Shown in pieces: positions 27,971 through 36,499 of a stretch of DNA of 64,000 bases (its first letter is position 1; each line of letters opens with the position of its first letter). The stretch lies in NCBI RefSeq assembly GCF_016908015.1, contig NZ_JAFBDB010000005.1, forward strand, positions 1 to 64,000, in the 5' to 3' direction. The DNA comes from Clostridium pascui (GTDB lineage: Bacteria; Bacillota; Clostridia; Clostridiales; Clostridiaceae). A program made the translations under genes and the position numbers. The notes under the pieces are model-generated. The model ran no database searches. It was not told the origin of the DNA and worked only from the letters and a program-made list of their open reading frames with translations.

Positions 27971-28013
27971 GGAAACATCTCAATGAATCGAGATATGCTG
28001 ATTTATATTAGAA
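27971..28013. repeat. Short hairpin repeat after a stop codon, copy B
   Basis: Starts at the lipoprotein stop: AAGGAAACATCTC, a loop, GAGATATGCTGATTTA. It matches the element at 15990-16046 in its outer sequences and in its position after a stop codon. Confidence 0.6.
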
Positions 28014-28030
28014 TATTCTGAATAATCGTA

Positions 28031-28059
28031 TTGCATTTTAATATCTTTTATGTTATACT
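28031..28059 (+). promoter_or_regulatory. Promoter of a non-coding RNA
   Basis: TTGCAT (28031-28036), 17-bp spacer, TATACT (28054-28059). No ORF of useful length follows for 340 bp before a strong terminator. Confidence 0.8.
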
Positions 28060-28065
28060 ATATAC

Positions 28066-28405
28066 AAGAAGAAGATAAAAATTCTTCTTGCAAATCCTAA
28101 CTTACAAGGTTATGGTGAAACAAGGACAATCTGTTATCTCTCTAAATTATCAATGTTTTATAAGCTTAAGTTTACGCATAGTATAAAATATCCCAATTTT
28201 AACGCACGGTTTGTGTATCCCTATAAAATAGCTTATGAACATTTATAATTTACAAAATTAGTCTCCGATGTTAGTTACACTCTTAAAGTTAAAACCTCTA
28301 TAGGAAAAGGTGATAAGAATTCAAATAGAATCAAGTTTTTTTAATAAGTTAGGATTTGCTTAACCACCAATTAGTGCCATTTAACTAATTGGTGGTTTTT
28401 ATTTT
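28066..28405 (+). ncRNA. Structured small RNA of about 340 nt, family not identified
   Basis: A good promoter and a strong terminator (28362-28406) bound a unit with no credible ORF. At the 5' end is a 9-bp hairpin CAAGAAGAA / TTCTTCTTG (28065-28090). Next, GCAAATCCTAACTTA (28090-28104) pairs perfectly over 15 bp with TAAGTTAGGATTTGC (28345-28359), closing a domain of about 270 nt. Inside, AATGTT-ATAAGC pairs with GCTTAT-AACATT around a smaller hairpin pair (ACGCA/TGTGT). A 6S or raiA RNA is possible, but no diagnostic motif was recognised. It does not contain RNase P, tmRNA or SRP hallmarks. Confidence 0.75.
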
Positions 28406-28406
28406 T
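28362..28406. terminator. Strong bidirectional terminator
   Basis: A 14-bp stem AACCACCAATTAGT / ACTAATTGGTGGTT with an 8-nt loop and a T-rich tail ends the non-coding RNA. On the minus strand it can end the M18 peptidase transcript. Confidence 0.88.
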
Positions 28407-28432
28407 AAACTCTACTATTTACACCAAGCCTT

Positions 28433-29848
28433 TTATGCTTCTACAAGAAATGCATAGTATCCTCTCATAGCTTCATATATATCAGCTTTACTTGCTACTT
28501 CCCAAGGTGCGTGCATATTATGAAGTGCTACTCCACAATCTATTACTTCCATATTATACTCTGCAAGGATGTATGCTATAGTTCCGCCGCCGCCTTGATC
28601 TACCTTTCCAAGTTCTGAAGTCTGCCAAGATACGTTATGTTTATCCATTATATTTCTGATTTCTGCTACATATTCTGCATTAGCATCATTTGAGCCTGAT
28701 TTTCCTCTAGCACCAGTGTATTTGTTAAACACTAATCCTTTTCCAAAATAAGCTGAATTCTTCTTTTCCATTACAGATGGGAAATTTGGATCAAATGCCG
28801 CACTCACATCTGAAGATAGCATTTTTGAATTATTAAGCGCACGTCTAACTTTTAATTCATTGTAATCTCCAGCTAAATTCATTATTTCCGCTACAACATT
28901 TTCAAAAAACTTAGATTTCATTCCTGTGGCTCCAACACTTCCTATTTCCTCTTTATCAACTAATAAAGTAACACATGTCTTTTTAGGATTTTCCATATCC
29001 ATCATAGCTTCAAAGGATGTATATGAACATACCCTATCATCATGTCCATAAGCCATAACCATACTTCTGTCTAATCCATAATCTCTTGCTTTTCCTGCAG
29101 GAACTACTTCTAATTCTGCGGATACAAAATCTTCTTCTGTTATATCATATTTTTCATTTAAAAGTTTTAATATATTTCTCTTTACTCTATCCTTTACATC
29201 TTTACTTTCAATAGGCATGCTTCCTACAAGTATATTTAAATCTTCTCCATCTATTGCCTTGCCAAGCTTTTTCTCTAATTGTTCTCCAGACAAATGAATT
29301 AAAAGATCGGAAACCCCTATTACTGGATCATTATCATCTTCTCCTATAACCACATTTACTACTGTTCCATCCTTTTTAGCTATAACTCCATGAATAGCAA
29401 GCGGAAGAGTTACCCACTGATATTTCTTTATTCCACCATAATAATGAGTTTCAAACATTGCTAAATCAGTATCTTCATAAAGTGGATTTTGCTTTAAATC
29501 TAGTCTTGGAGAATCCACGTGAGCTCCTAATATATTCATACCCTTTTCTATAGGCTCACTTCCAATAATAAATAATGCTAAAGTTTTATCTTTATTATTA
29601 GCATATACCTTGTCTCCTGCTTTAAGACTTCCATTATTTTTTATAATATCTTCTAAGTTCTTATAGCCTTTCTCTTCTGCAAGTGTTGCAAGTTCTATTA
29701 CACATTCTCTTTCAGTTTTACACTTAGACATAAATTTCTTATATCTTTCACTTAATGCAAATACCTTTTCTAAGTCTTCTTTACTATATTTATCCCAAGC
29801 ATATTCATATTTTTTTACTAAATCTTTTTCCATAGTTTTTCTGCCCAT
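28433..29848 (-). CDS. M18 family aminopeptidase
   Basis: 471 aa zinc aminopeptidase of the M18 (aminopeptidase I / aspartyl aminopeptidase) family. Metal-ligand motifs in order: LGAHVDSPR (about residue 108), DKEEIGSVG (the catalytic Glu pair, about 300), a Asp in AYGHDDRVC (about 268) and the late His in CGVALHNMHAPWE. It should trim N-terminal residues from cytoplasmic peptides. The first ATG (29848) and a second at 29833 (MEKDL) both lack an ideal ribosome site; a GGGAGGTG lies about 20 bp upstream. Confidence 0.93.
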   Translation of the reverse strand: MGRKTMEKDLVKKYEYAWDKYSKEDLEKVFALSERYKKFMSKCKTERECVIELATLAEEKGYKNLEDIIKNNGSLKAGDKVYANNKDKTLALFIIGSEPIEKGMNILGAHVDSPRLDLKQNPLYEDTDLAMFETHYYGGIKKYQWVTLPLAIHGVIAKKDGTVVNVVIGEDDNDPVIGVSDLLIHLSGEQLEKKLGKAIDGEDLNILVGSMPIESKDVKDRVKRNILKLLNEKYDITEEDFVSAELEVVPAGKARDYGLDRSMVMAYGHDDRVCSYTSFEAMMDMENPKKTCVTLLVDKEEIGSVGATGMKSKFFENVVAEIMNLAGDYNELKVRRALNNSKMLSSDVSAAFDPNFPSVMEKKNSAYFGKGLVFNKYTGARGKSGSNDANAEYVAEIRNIMDKHNVSWQTSELGKVDQGGGGTIAYILAEYNMEVIDCGVALHNMHAPWEVASKADIYEAMRGYYAFLVEA

Positions 29849-29942
29849 AGGTAATTAAGAGCAGATCCACCTCCCTTTTCCTCTAATCTTTACTTTTTCC
29901 ATTATATCATAATAGATAAATATTTTAAAATTTGAGGTTGAG

Positions 29943-30884
29943 TCAAAGCCACTTTTTTCTTTTAAATAAATATATAAGCAAAAGCGCTATCACAACCATC
30001 ATTATAAGCAAATAATAAAACCCATAGTTTATAAGCATAAATGGTATATGTTTTACATTCATACCATATACACTTGTGATTAAGTTTAAAGGTAGAAATA
30101 TTGTAGCTATTAAGGTAAATATTTTCATAAGTTCATTGGTTTTATTAGACATTTCAGATTCGAAGGCTTCCCTTGCTAAAGCTAAATCTTGAACCAAGCT
30201 CTCTAGTGACATCATAAGCTTATCTATTTTTGTATTTAAGCTTTGAAAGTATTTCATGTTCACATCTTTAATTATAGAATTATCATTACTTAGAAGCGAA
30301 TCTCCTATATACCTTAATGGGCTTAAATACTTTCTGATTTTATATACTTGTCTTCTTAAATTTATAAGATCATTTAACTGTTTATGCTCTGGATTTTTAA
30401 GAATTCTTATTTCTACTTTGTCACTTTGCTCTTCTAATTTAGATATAACATTATAGTTTTTCACTATTATTCTATCTAAAATGTAATATAGTATAAGCTG
30501 AGGGTCAGAATTTTCTTTAAGTAACAAACAATTTTTATCTTTTCTTATGTCCTCTAAAAGAAGTTCTAAAATCTCTAGTTTTTCTTTAAAAGTAGTGATT
30601 ATATAATTATCACTTAAAAAAATATATAGTTCTCTAGAATGTACGCCTTCATCATAATAATCAAATATATTAAGAACTATAAATATATAATCCTTAAAAA
30701 ACTCTATTTTTGTCCCCTTATTAAAATCCTTGCATTCATTTATAGACTCTTCTTCTAAAGCAAATCTTTGTTTAATATCTAATAATTCATCTACATAACA
30801 ATTTACCCATAAGTTAGAACTCGGACTATCTAACATTTTATTTTCTACTATTTTAAACTTATCCTCTATATTAAAAGTTATCAT
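29943..30884 (-). CDS. corA: CorA-type magnesium transport protein
   Basis: 313 aa from ATG 30884 with AGGTG upstream; a GTG at 30893 overlaps that site. A large N-terminal cytoplasmic funnel, mostly acidic, is followed by a long helix and two C-terminal membrane helices. The loop carries the CorA signature YGMN, near residue 275. The C-terminus is basic (FKRKKWL), as is normal for CorA. Uptake of Mg2+ or another divalent cation is expected. It starts 5 bp after the 5-FCL gene, in the same operon. Confidence 0.92.
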   Translation of the reverse strand: MITFNIEDKFKIVENKMLDSPSSNLWVNCYVDELLDIKQRFALEEESINECKDFNKGTKIEFFKDYIFIVLNIFDYYDEGVHSRELYIFLSDNYIITTFKEKLEILELLLEDIRKDKNCLLLKENSDPQLILYYILDRIIVKNYNVISKLEEQSDKVEIRILKNPEHKQLNDLINLRRQVYKIRKYLSPLRYIGDSLLSNDNSIIKDVNMKYFQSLNTKIDKLMMSLESLVQDLALAREAFESEMSNKTNELMKIFTLIATIFLPLNLITSVYGMNVKHIPFMLINYGFYYLLIMMVVIALLLIYLFKRKKWL

Positions 30885-30889
30885 ACTAT

Positions 30890-31441
30890 TCACCTATTAG
30901 TTATTATTCCATCCACCTTGACATCCCATTCATTCATTGGTATATAATCTACTATTTGCATGGCATAAGCAATGGCAATTTTAGGAGTATCTCTTTTTAT
31001 TTTTACTAAGAATCTATCGTAAAATCCTGCTCCATAGCCCATTCTGCCGCCGTTATTATCAAAGGCAACTCCAGGAATTAAAGCTAAGTCTATTTCCTCT
31101 TCCTTTATTTGATTTTCAAAACTTTCTGGTTCTAGTATTCCATACTTTCCTGATTTTAAATCATCAAATTTTTTTATTTCAATTGCATACATACCTTCAC
31201 TTTTGGATAGAACTTTAGGTACACATACTCTTTTCCCTTTAGATAGTGCATCCTTTATTATTTCATGGGTATTTACTTCAGTTTTATAACTTACAAATAT
31301 AAAAATACATTTTGCTTCATTATATAAGGGGTTGTTTATTATAGAATTAAATATATTCTCATCATATTTAATTCTTTCACTTAAATCTATATTATCTCTT
31401 TTTTCTAATATCATTTTTCTTAATTCTTTTTTATCTACCAT
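30890..31441 (-). CDS. 5-formyltetrahydrofolate cyclo-ligase
   Basis: 183 aa. ATP-dependent conversion of 5-formyl-THF to 5,10-methenyl-THF. The nucleotide- and folate-binding elements are visible: basic N-terminus (KKELRKMILEKRDNI), VPKVLS in the centre, LIPGVAFDNNGGRMGYGAGFYDRFL near the C-terminus, given here in parts: GRMGYGAGFYDRFL is the hallmark. ATG 31441 overlaps the end of hprK by 11 bp and has AGGAGG upstream, so translation is coupled. corA follows after 5 bp. Confidence 0.94.
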   Translation of the reverse strand: MVDKKELRKMILEKRDNIDLSERIKYDENIFNSIINNPLYNEAKCIFIFVSYKTEVNTHEIIKDALSKGKRVCVPKVLSKSEGMYAIEIKKFDDLKSGKYGILEPESFENQIKEEEIDLALIPGVAFDNNGGRMGYGAGFYDRFLVKIKRDTPKIAIAYAMQIVDYIPMNEWDVKVDGIITNR

Positions 31442-32360
31442 TCTTATTCCTCCTCATTACTTCTTCATCCATTCTCATGCTTATAGTATCTACTGGAGTT
31501 ATAGTACTACTTAAACTATATCTATGACTAACTGCCGCTGCTTCTATAATAACTGCAATATTTCTTCCCGGTCTTATAGGCAGTGTTATTTTCTTTACAT
31601 CAGTGTTTAATATTTTTACACTTTCCCTATCTATTCCAAGCCTATCATAATTTTGCTCTGGCTTCCATTGCTCTAAGTGTATTATAAGCCCAACTGTTTT
31701 TGCCTCTAAAACTGAACTCAATCCATATAATGCAGGAATGTCTATTATACCTACCCCTCTAACTTCTATCATTCCAGATGTTATATATGGAGATGTACCT
31801 ATAAGCTTACCTTCTATTTCTTTTATATCTACAGCATCATCTGCCACTAGCCTATGACCCCTTTTTATTAACTCAAGAGCTGTTTCACTTTTACCTATTC
31901 CGCTTTCTCCAGTAATTAATATTCCTATACCGTATACGTCTACAAGCACTCCATGAAGTCTGGTTTCTGGTGCCAATTTCCCATCTAAATACCCCATAAG
32001 ATTGCTTATAAATCTAGTAGAAATACTATTTGTCTTAAGTGCCCATCTATTATATTCTTTTGCACCTTCTTTAAATTCATCATGAGGGTCTAACTCCCTA
32101 GTAAATATTGAGCAAGGAGTTTCAAATTGAAAAAACTTTTTAAGTCTTTTGTTTCTTAGCTCCGTGTTCATTACATCTAAAAAACTCCATTCCGCCTTAC
32201 CTATAATTTGCACCCTATCATTTGCAAAATAGCTATAAAAACCTGAAAATTGAAGTCCTGGTCTATTTATATCACTAGTTGTTATTTCTATATTTTTTTT
32301 ACCTTCATTTATTACTTCCAATTGCAAGTCCTTTATTAAATCCTCTACTGTAACTGGCAT
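31431..32360 (-). CDS. hprK: HPr kinase/phosphorylase
   Basis: 309 aa, the normal size. It phosphorylates Ser46 of HPr and also removes the phosphate, linking sugar supply to catabolite control. The Walker A motif GESGIGKS is at residues 151-158, His136 and the HprK signature GVGIIDIPALYG lie downstream, followed by the DDAVDI segment. N-terminal domain residues 1-130 are family-typical. It overlaps the 5-FCL gene by 11 bp. PpaX, which removes its pyrophosphate product, is encoded at 14805. Confidence 0.97.
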   Translation of the reverse strand: MPVTVEDLIKDLQLEVINEGKKNIEITTSDINRPGLQFSGFYSYFANDRVQIIGKAEWSFLDVMNTELRNKRLKKFFQFETPCSIFTRELDPHDEFKEGAKEYNRWALKTNSISTRFISNLMGYLDGKLAPETRLHGVLVDVYGIGILITGESGIGKSETALELIKRGHRLVADDAVDIKEIEGKLIGTSPYITSGMIEVRGVGIIDIPALYGLSSVLEAKTVGLIIHLEQWKPEQNYDRLGIDRESVKILNTDVKKITLPIRPGRNIAVIIEAAAVSHRYSLSSTITPVDTISMRMDEEVMRRNKNGR

Positions 32361-32440
32361 AACATTTCCTCCCTGGTATTTGATTTTAACTTAAATTATA
32401 CCATAATAGGTTTATCCTGAATGTGATTTTAGACAAAAAT

Positions 32441-32480
32441 TTAAGGAAACTTTGCATAGTGCAAAATTTCCTTAAATTGA
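32441..32480 (-). terminator. Terminator of glpX
   Basis: Arms TTAAGGAAA and TTTCCTTAA with inner TTTGCA / TGCAAA. On the minus strand a T-rich tail follows (AAATTTTTG). Confidence 0.75.
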
Positions 32481-32504
32481 GGCTATCTTTTTTAATTATA
32501 AACA

Positions 32505-33476
32505 TTAAATATATAAATTACTTTTTGAAAGCTGGTGATGTGCTTCTATAAATCTTATAGTACCTGTTTTAGCTCTCATTACTACAGAATGAGTAGTAGC
32601 AAAGCTTTTCTTTGAATAAACTACTCCCTTTAATAAGTCGCAGTCTGTTATTCCAGTAGCTGCAAAATACACATCATCACTTTTTACTAAATCATCTATA
32701 AGGAGCACTTTATTTAGGTCAGAGATTCCCATATCTTTACATCTTTTCACTTCTTCTTCATTATATGCAACAAGCTTGGCCTGCATATCTCCACCCATAC
32801 ATTTTATAGCTGCTGCCGAAATAACTCCTTCAGGAGCTCCACCTGTACCCATCATTAAATCTATTCCTGTGTTTTCAAAACCGCAAGCAAGTACTGCTGC
32901 TATATCTCCATCTGAGAAAAGTTTAACTCTTGCGCCTAGCTCTCTTGCATCTTTTATTATATCTGAATGTCTTTCTCTTTCCTGCACCATGACTGTAAGT
33001 TCTGTTACATCTTTATTAAGTGCCATTGCCACATTTATTATATTTTCTTTATTAGATTTATCTATATCAATAACTCCCTTTGCTCCAGCCCCTACTGCAA
33101 TTTTTTTCATATACATATCTGGAGCATGAAGTAAACTTCCCTTAGGTCCCATAGCTACTACTGCAATAGAATTTGGAAGACCTTTAGCTATAAGTGATGT
33201 CCCATCTAATGGATCAACAGCTATGTCCATCTCTGGCATAGTTTCATGTCCTATTCCAACCTCTTGTCCTATATATAGCATAGGCGCATTATCTAACTCT
33301 CCTTCTCCTATAACTACAGTACCTCTTATAGGCATAAGTCCAAATGCTTTTTCCATACCATCTACTGCTGCTTGATCTGCTGCAATCTTATCTCCTCTAC
33401 CCATATATTTTGCTGATGCTAGTGCTGCAGCTTCAGTTACTCTTATAAGTCCCATTGCTATATCTTGATTCTTCAC
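32505..33476 (-). CDS. glpX: Class II fructose-1,6-bisphosphatase
   Basis: 323 aa GlpX-type phosphatase that hydrolyses fructose-1,6-bisphosphate in gluconeogenesis. Metal and phosphate motifs: GEGELDNAPMLYIGQ (about 57-71), DPLDGTSLIAKG (about 88-99) and GTGGAPEGVISAAA (about 211). The GTG start at 33476 has AGGAGG seven bases upstream; no better ATG follows. It is separated from hprK by a terminator and preceded by the small-RNA unit, so it is probably monocistronic. Confidence 0.97.
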   Translation of the reverse strand: MKNQDIAMGLIRVTEAAALASAKYMGRGDKIAADQAAVDGMEKAFGLMPIRGTVVIGEGELDNAPMLYIGQEVGIGHETMPEMDIAVDPLDGTSLIAKGLPNSIAVVAMGPKGSLLHAPDMYMKKIAVGAGAKGVIDIDKSNKENIINVAMALNKDVTELTVMVQERERHSDIIKDARELGARVKLFSDGDIAAVLACGFENTGIDLMMGTGGAPEGVISAAAIKCMGGDMQAKLVAYNEEEVKRCKDMGISDLNKVLLIDDLVKSDDVYFAATGITDCDLLKGVVYSKKSFATTHSVVMRAKTGTIRFIEAHHQLSKSNLYI

Positions 33477-33682
33477 GTTAGTTCCTCCTATTTATATAAG
33501 TATTAATTCATCACTATATAGTATAGTACAATATCTATTTGATATACTTTATCTTATTTAAACACTTATTAAAAAACATTTAAGCTACACTTTATATAAA
33601 TATTATAACACATATCTCAATTTACTCAACACTTATTTTGCTTTTTTGATTACATTTAAATTAATTTAATATAGCCGCAAAA

Positions 33683-33714
33683 AATAAAAAGCCAGAAGTT
33701 ATATAACTTCTGGC
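33683..33714 (-). terminator. Terminator of the small RNA at 33.7-33.9 kb
   Basis: A perfect 24-bp palindrome (arms GCCAGAAGTTAT / ATAACTTCTGGC, 33691-33714) followed on the minus strand by a T-rich run. Confidence 0.88.
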
Positions 33715-33926
33715 TTATGAAAACTAAGTTTTATCCCAACATGCCGTTAAACTTACTCTTCACACCCGCCCTCTCGCAGGTGGGTCCTTTGCATCAACCT
33801 TCTGCCTACTACAATTTAGCTAATCTAATTATCAGCGTCAGCAGCTTGGCATTACTTTGAGTATTAAAGGTCCCTTTCAAATAATGTCGGTTGAACAACT
33901 AAGTCTCACGCGCATCTCAGGACTAC
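33683..33926 (-). ncRNA. Structured small RNA of about 240 nt (6S- or raiA-like candidate)
   Basis: Bounded by a promoter (33933-33960) and a perfect-palindrome terminator, with no ORF. Base composition is clearly higher in GC than the flanks. Visible helices on the minus strand: CCGACAT pairs with ATGTTGG near the ends, closing most of the unit; TTTGA / TCAAA encloses a loop with AAGGGACC; CACCTGC / GCGGGTG makes a stable hairpin with a GAGAGG loop. The 5' start GTCCTGAGATG recalls 6S RNAs of Firmicutes, but the terminal closing stem of 6S is not evident; a raiA-type RNA is the main alternative. Confidence 0.78.
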
Positions 33927-33932
33927 AATATT

Positions 33933-33960
33933 ATTATAGCATTATCTATAAAATTTTCAA
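33933..33960 (-). promoter_or_regulatory. Promoter of the small RNA
   Basis: Minus strand TTGAAA (33955-33960), 16-bp spacer, TATAAT (33933-33938). The predicted start is about 33926. Confidence 0.82.
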
Positions 33961-33978
33961 GGATTTTTGCAAACGTTT

Positions 33979-34539
33979 TTATATTTTTTTATCATTAAAT
34001 TTAGCAGCTTTCTCATAAACTTCCTCTAATAGCTTTTCATTATCCTTTACAGGAAGTTTATCAGTGCTTTCTACGTATATTTTTTCTTCTACTTTAGCAT
34101 CCATGGCTGCCATAGCAAATAGGAGAGTTTCTTCTACAGGCCTAAACATATCAGGCCATGAGCTTCCTCCTGTTGCAAGTATTACTCCTCTTTTAGGTTT
34201 TATATCGAATCTGTCTTTTCTTATATATTTCTTGCTCCAATATACCTGAAGCCTATCTATAAGTGCCTTTAAAGGGGCTGTCACTCCGGAAAAATACATA
34301 GGAGTTGCTATTACAATTACATCACTCTTCTTTATTTTATCGTAAATTTCAATCATGTCATCCTTAATAGCACAATTTTCTACCTTATAGCAATACTTAC
34401 AATCTATACAAGCACCTATTTTTTTATCATAAACTTCAATTATTTCCTTATTTCCCTCTAATCCCTCTAAAAACTTCTCCATAAGATTGTGAGTATTTCC
34501 CTTTTTATTAGGAGAAGCTGAAAAAACTAGTATATTCAT
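33979..34539 (-). CDS. Flavodoxin-family NAD(P)H-dependent oxidoreductase
   Basis: 186 aa, flavodoxin fold with FMN-binding loop SASPNKKGNTHNLMEKF at the N-terminus and TPMYFSGVTAPLKALIDR in the second FMN loop. The cysteine set CIDCKYCYKVENC (about residues 44-56) matches the compact motif of iron-sulfur flavoproteins (Isf family), so a [4Fe-4S] cluster may be present. Isf proteins reduce O2, peroxide or quinones with ferredoxin electrons. It sits with other redox genes downstream (minus strand) of a small acidic protein and a flavodiiron protein. Confidence 0.88.
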   Translation of the reverse strand: MNILVFSASPNKKGNTHNLMEKFLEGLEGNKEIIEVYDKKIGACIDCKYCYKVENCAIKDDMIEIYDKIKKSDVIVIATPMYFSGVTAPLKALIDRLQVYWSKKYIRKDRFDIKPKRGVILATGGSSWPDMFRPVEETLLFAMAAMDAKVEEKIYVESTDKLPVKDNEKLLEEVYEKAAKFNDKKI

Positions 34540-34576
34540 ATATTGTTCCTTTCTTTAGCATGTTCTCTATTATGTT

Positions 34577-34978
34577 TTATAGCTCTAATTCATCTAATAC
34601 CTTTTCTATATCTACTTCTTTGTCTTCTGTAATAACTGCTATAAATTCTGTATATGCATCTTCTTCATCAATTTCTACATCATAGGATACAAACTGTACT
34701 TTAAAACCTTTCTCTTCCATAAGTCCTTCTATTATATCAGATACATTATCTACAGCTATTTCATTTAAGTAAGGCACATAATAGTCATAAAACTTTTCTT
34801 CATCCTCATCATCTTCACATTCTTCTTCTTCTGCATAAGCTTGTGCTGCAGATAATTCATCTTCATCAAAATCATAAAAAAATCTTAATACAAATATTTC
34901 ATTATCATTATGCTCTATTTGTTCTACTTCACTTAATCCACTCACTAAAAGGTATTTAACTATATCATCTCTTTCCAT
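34577..34978 (-). CDS. Small acidic hypothetical protein (DUF6762-like)
   Basis: 133 aa, extremely acidic: a cluster of Asp/Glu near residues 50-62 (AEEEECEDDEDEEKF) and an overall Glu/Asp excess. It has a possible two-domain beta pattern (LRFFYDFDE, YDVEIDEEDAY). A clostridial family of acidic proteins, possibly DUF6762, fits in size and composition, but I cannot confirm it. The ATG at 34978 is preceded by AGGAGATG. It lies between a flavodiiron protein and an FMN oxidoreductase on the same strand. Confidence 0.7.
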   Translation of the reverse strand: MERDDIVKYLLVSGLSEVEQIEHNDNEIFVLRFFYDFDEDELSAAQAYAEEEECEDDEDEEKFYDYYVPYLNEIAVDNVSDIIEGLMEEKGFKVQFVSYDVEIDEEDAYTEFIAVITEDKEVDIEKVLDELEL

Positions 34979-35024
34979 TTGTAATACATCTCCTTTTTAT
35001 TTAAAAATATAATTATATATGGTA

Positions 35025-36197
35025 CTAAAGTTTATCAATAAATCTATCTACAAATTCATCTGCCATTTTGTATTCATCTTCATTTGGTACAAATTTAAAT
35101 TTAAATCCCTCTACTACATTTAACTTCAATCCCTTCATTCTATCCATCATAAGCTGAACACCTTCTCCACTCCAACCATAAGAACCAAAGGCTGATGCAG
35201 CCTTTCCTCTGTTAGTTATTGCAGATACTTCAGACAATACATCCCAAACAGGTTTTACAGCATCTTGATTTATAGTAGGTGAACCAAATATAACTCCTTT
35301 TACACTTTCTATGGCCTTAATTGACTCATCAACTCCAAAGGTTGTTATTTCATGTAGTTCAGATTTAATTCCCTTTTCATTTAGTTTATCATTTATATAT
35401 TTTGCCATAATTTCTGTGTTTCCATAAGCTGAAATATAAAGCACCACTGCAGTTTTATCCTTTGGCGCATCAGTAGATGCTAATTTTCTATAGGTTTCTA
35501 TACTTCTAGAGATATCTTCTCCAGTATGTATAGGACCATGGCTAGTGCAAACCATATCTAAATCTAAATCTTTAATTTTATCAAGTCCAGCTAACACAAA
35601 TTTTTTAAAAGGAGCCATTATAACCTCAAAGTAGTGTTCTACTTCTCCTTCATAATCTTCTTCATATCCTTCTATTACATTGTGTTTTGGACAATAATGA
35701 CATCCTAAGAAGTCACAGCTAAATAACACCTTTTGCTCTTTTGCATAAGTAAAGAATGTATCTGGCCAGTGAAGATTAGGAGCTGATATAAACTTTAATG
35801 TTGTTTTACCAAGACTTAATTCTTCTGGAATTACCATTATGTCTAAATCTTTATTTATTATGTCCTTCAGATATACCGAACCTGCTCTGGATGCTATTAT
35901 CTTAGCATCTGGATAAACTTCATGAAGCTTTGCTATTGTACCGCTGTGGTCTAATTCTGTATGCTGAGATATTATATAATCAACCTTTTTGTCCCCTATA
36001 ATTTCTTTAACGTTTACCATGAATTCTTCAAAAAAACCTTCTTTTACAGCATCAATTATAGCAACCTTTTCATCATTTATTAAATAAGCATTATATGTAG
36101 TTCCATATTCAGTCTTCATTATTATATCGAATACTTCTAAATCTGGATCTTTTACACCTATCCAATAAATCTTTTCTTTTAAATTTATATAGTTCAT
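35025..36197 (-). CDS. FprA-type flavodiiron protein
   Basis: 390 aa. A metallo-beta-lactamase domain (about 1-245) is fused to a flavodoxin domain (about 250-390). Diiron ligands are all visible: His79-x-Glu81-x-Asp83-His84, His143, Asp162 and His220. The FMN loop is in YISAYGNTEIM. Flavodiiron proteins reduce O2 to water or NO to N2O with electrons from rubredoxin or ferredoxin, protecting strict anaerobes. AGGAGG precedes the ATG. A promoter lies upstream, and an Fe-S aldo/keto reductase gene is divergent. Confidence 0.95.
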   Translation of the reverse strand: MNYINLKEKIYWIGVKDPDLEVFDIIMKTEYGTTYNAYLINDEKVAIIDAVKEGFFEEFMVNVKEIIGDKKVDYIISQHTELDHSGTIAKLHEVYPDAKIIASRAGSVYLKDIINKDLDIMVIPEELSLGKTTLKFISAPNLHWPDTFFTYAKEQKVLFSCDFLGCHYCPKHNVIEGYEEDYEGEVEHYFEVIMAPFKKFVLAGLDKIKDLDLDMVCTSHGPIHTGEDISRSIETYRKLASTDAPKDKTAVVLYISAYGNTEIMAKYINDKLNEKGIKSELHEITTFGVDESIKAIESVKGVIFGSPTINQDAVKPVWDVLSEVSAITNRGKAASAFGSYGWSGEGVQLMMDRMKGLKLNVVEGFKFKFVPNEDEYKMADEFVDRFIDKL

Positions 36198-36499
36198 TTC
36201 TTCATATCCTCCTTGACCCCTATGTTATATGCCCATGTATAATTTCAAGCAAATTTTCATTTAATATTATATATGGTTGGAAACCTACTTGAAATTCGTT
36301 CCTTAAAATTATTGTATCATATTTCCTCAAAAAATAAATAATTCTGGAAATTATTAATCAATATTTAATGTTATTTTGTGTATTTAAAAAAGTTTTATTC
36401 TACGGTATTTTTCAAAGCTTTAATATTCATAATTAATTAAATATATTATATAATAATAATTGATGTGTTTTTCAAAATTATAGAAAGAAGGGTTAATTT
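36198..36499. promoter_or_regulatory. Divergent region with inverted repeat around the fprA promoter
   Basis: A 9-bp arm pair, AATTTCAAG (36241-36249) and CTTGAAATT (36288-36296), flanks a putative minus-strand promoter: TTTCAA (36289-36294), 17-bp spacer, TATAAT (36266-36271). No gene was found in this 300-bp gap. The plus-strand promoter for the aldo/keto reductase is not clear. Confidence 0.5.

Noticed and set aside
28066-28405. RNase P RNA, tmRNA or SRP RNA
   Set aside because: No GAGGAAAGTCC-like, tmRNA tag/acceptor-stem or SRP tetraloop signatures; size and layout differ.
33911-33926. TPP riboswitch suggested by CTGAGATG
   Set aside because: The other required TPP elements (the ACCTGA region and GGGTGCCC-like helix) are absent, and no thiamin gene follows.
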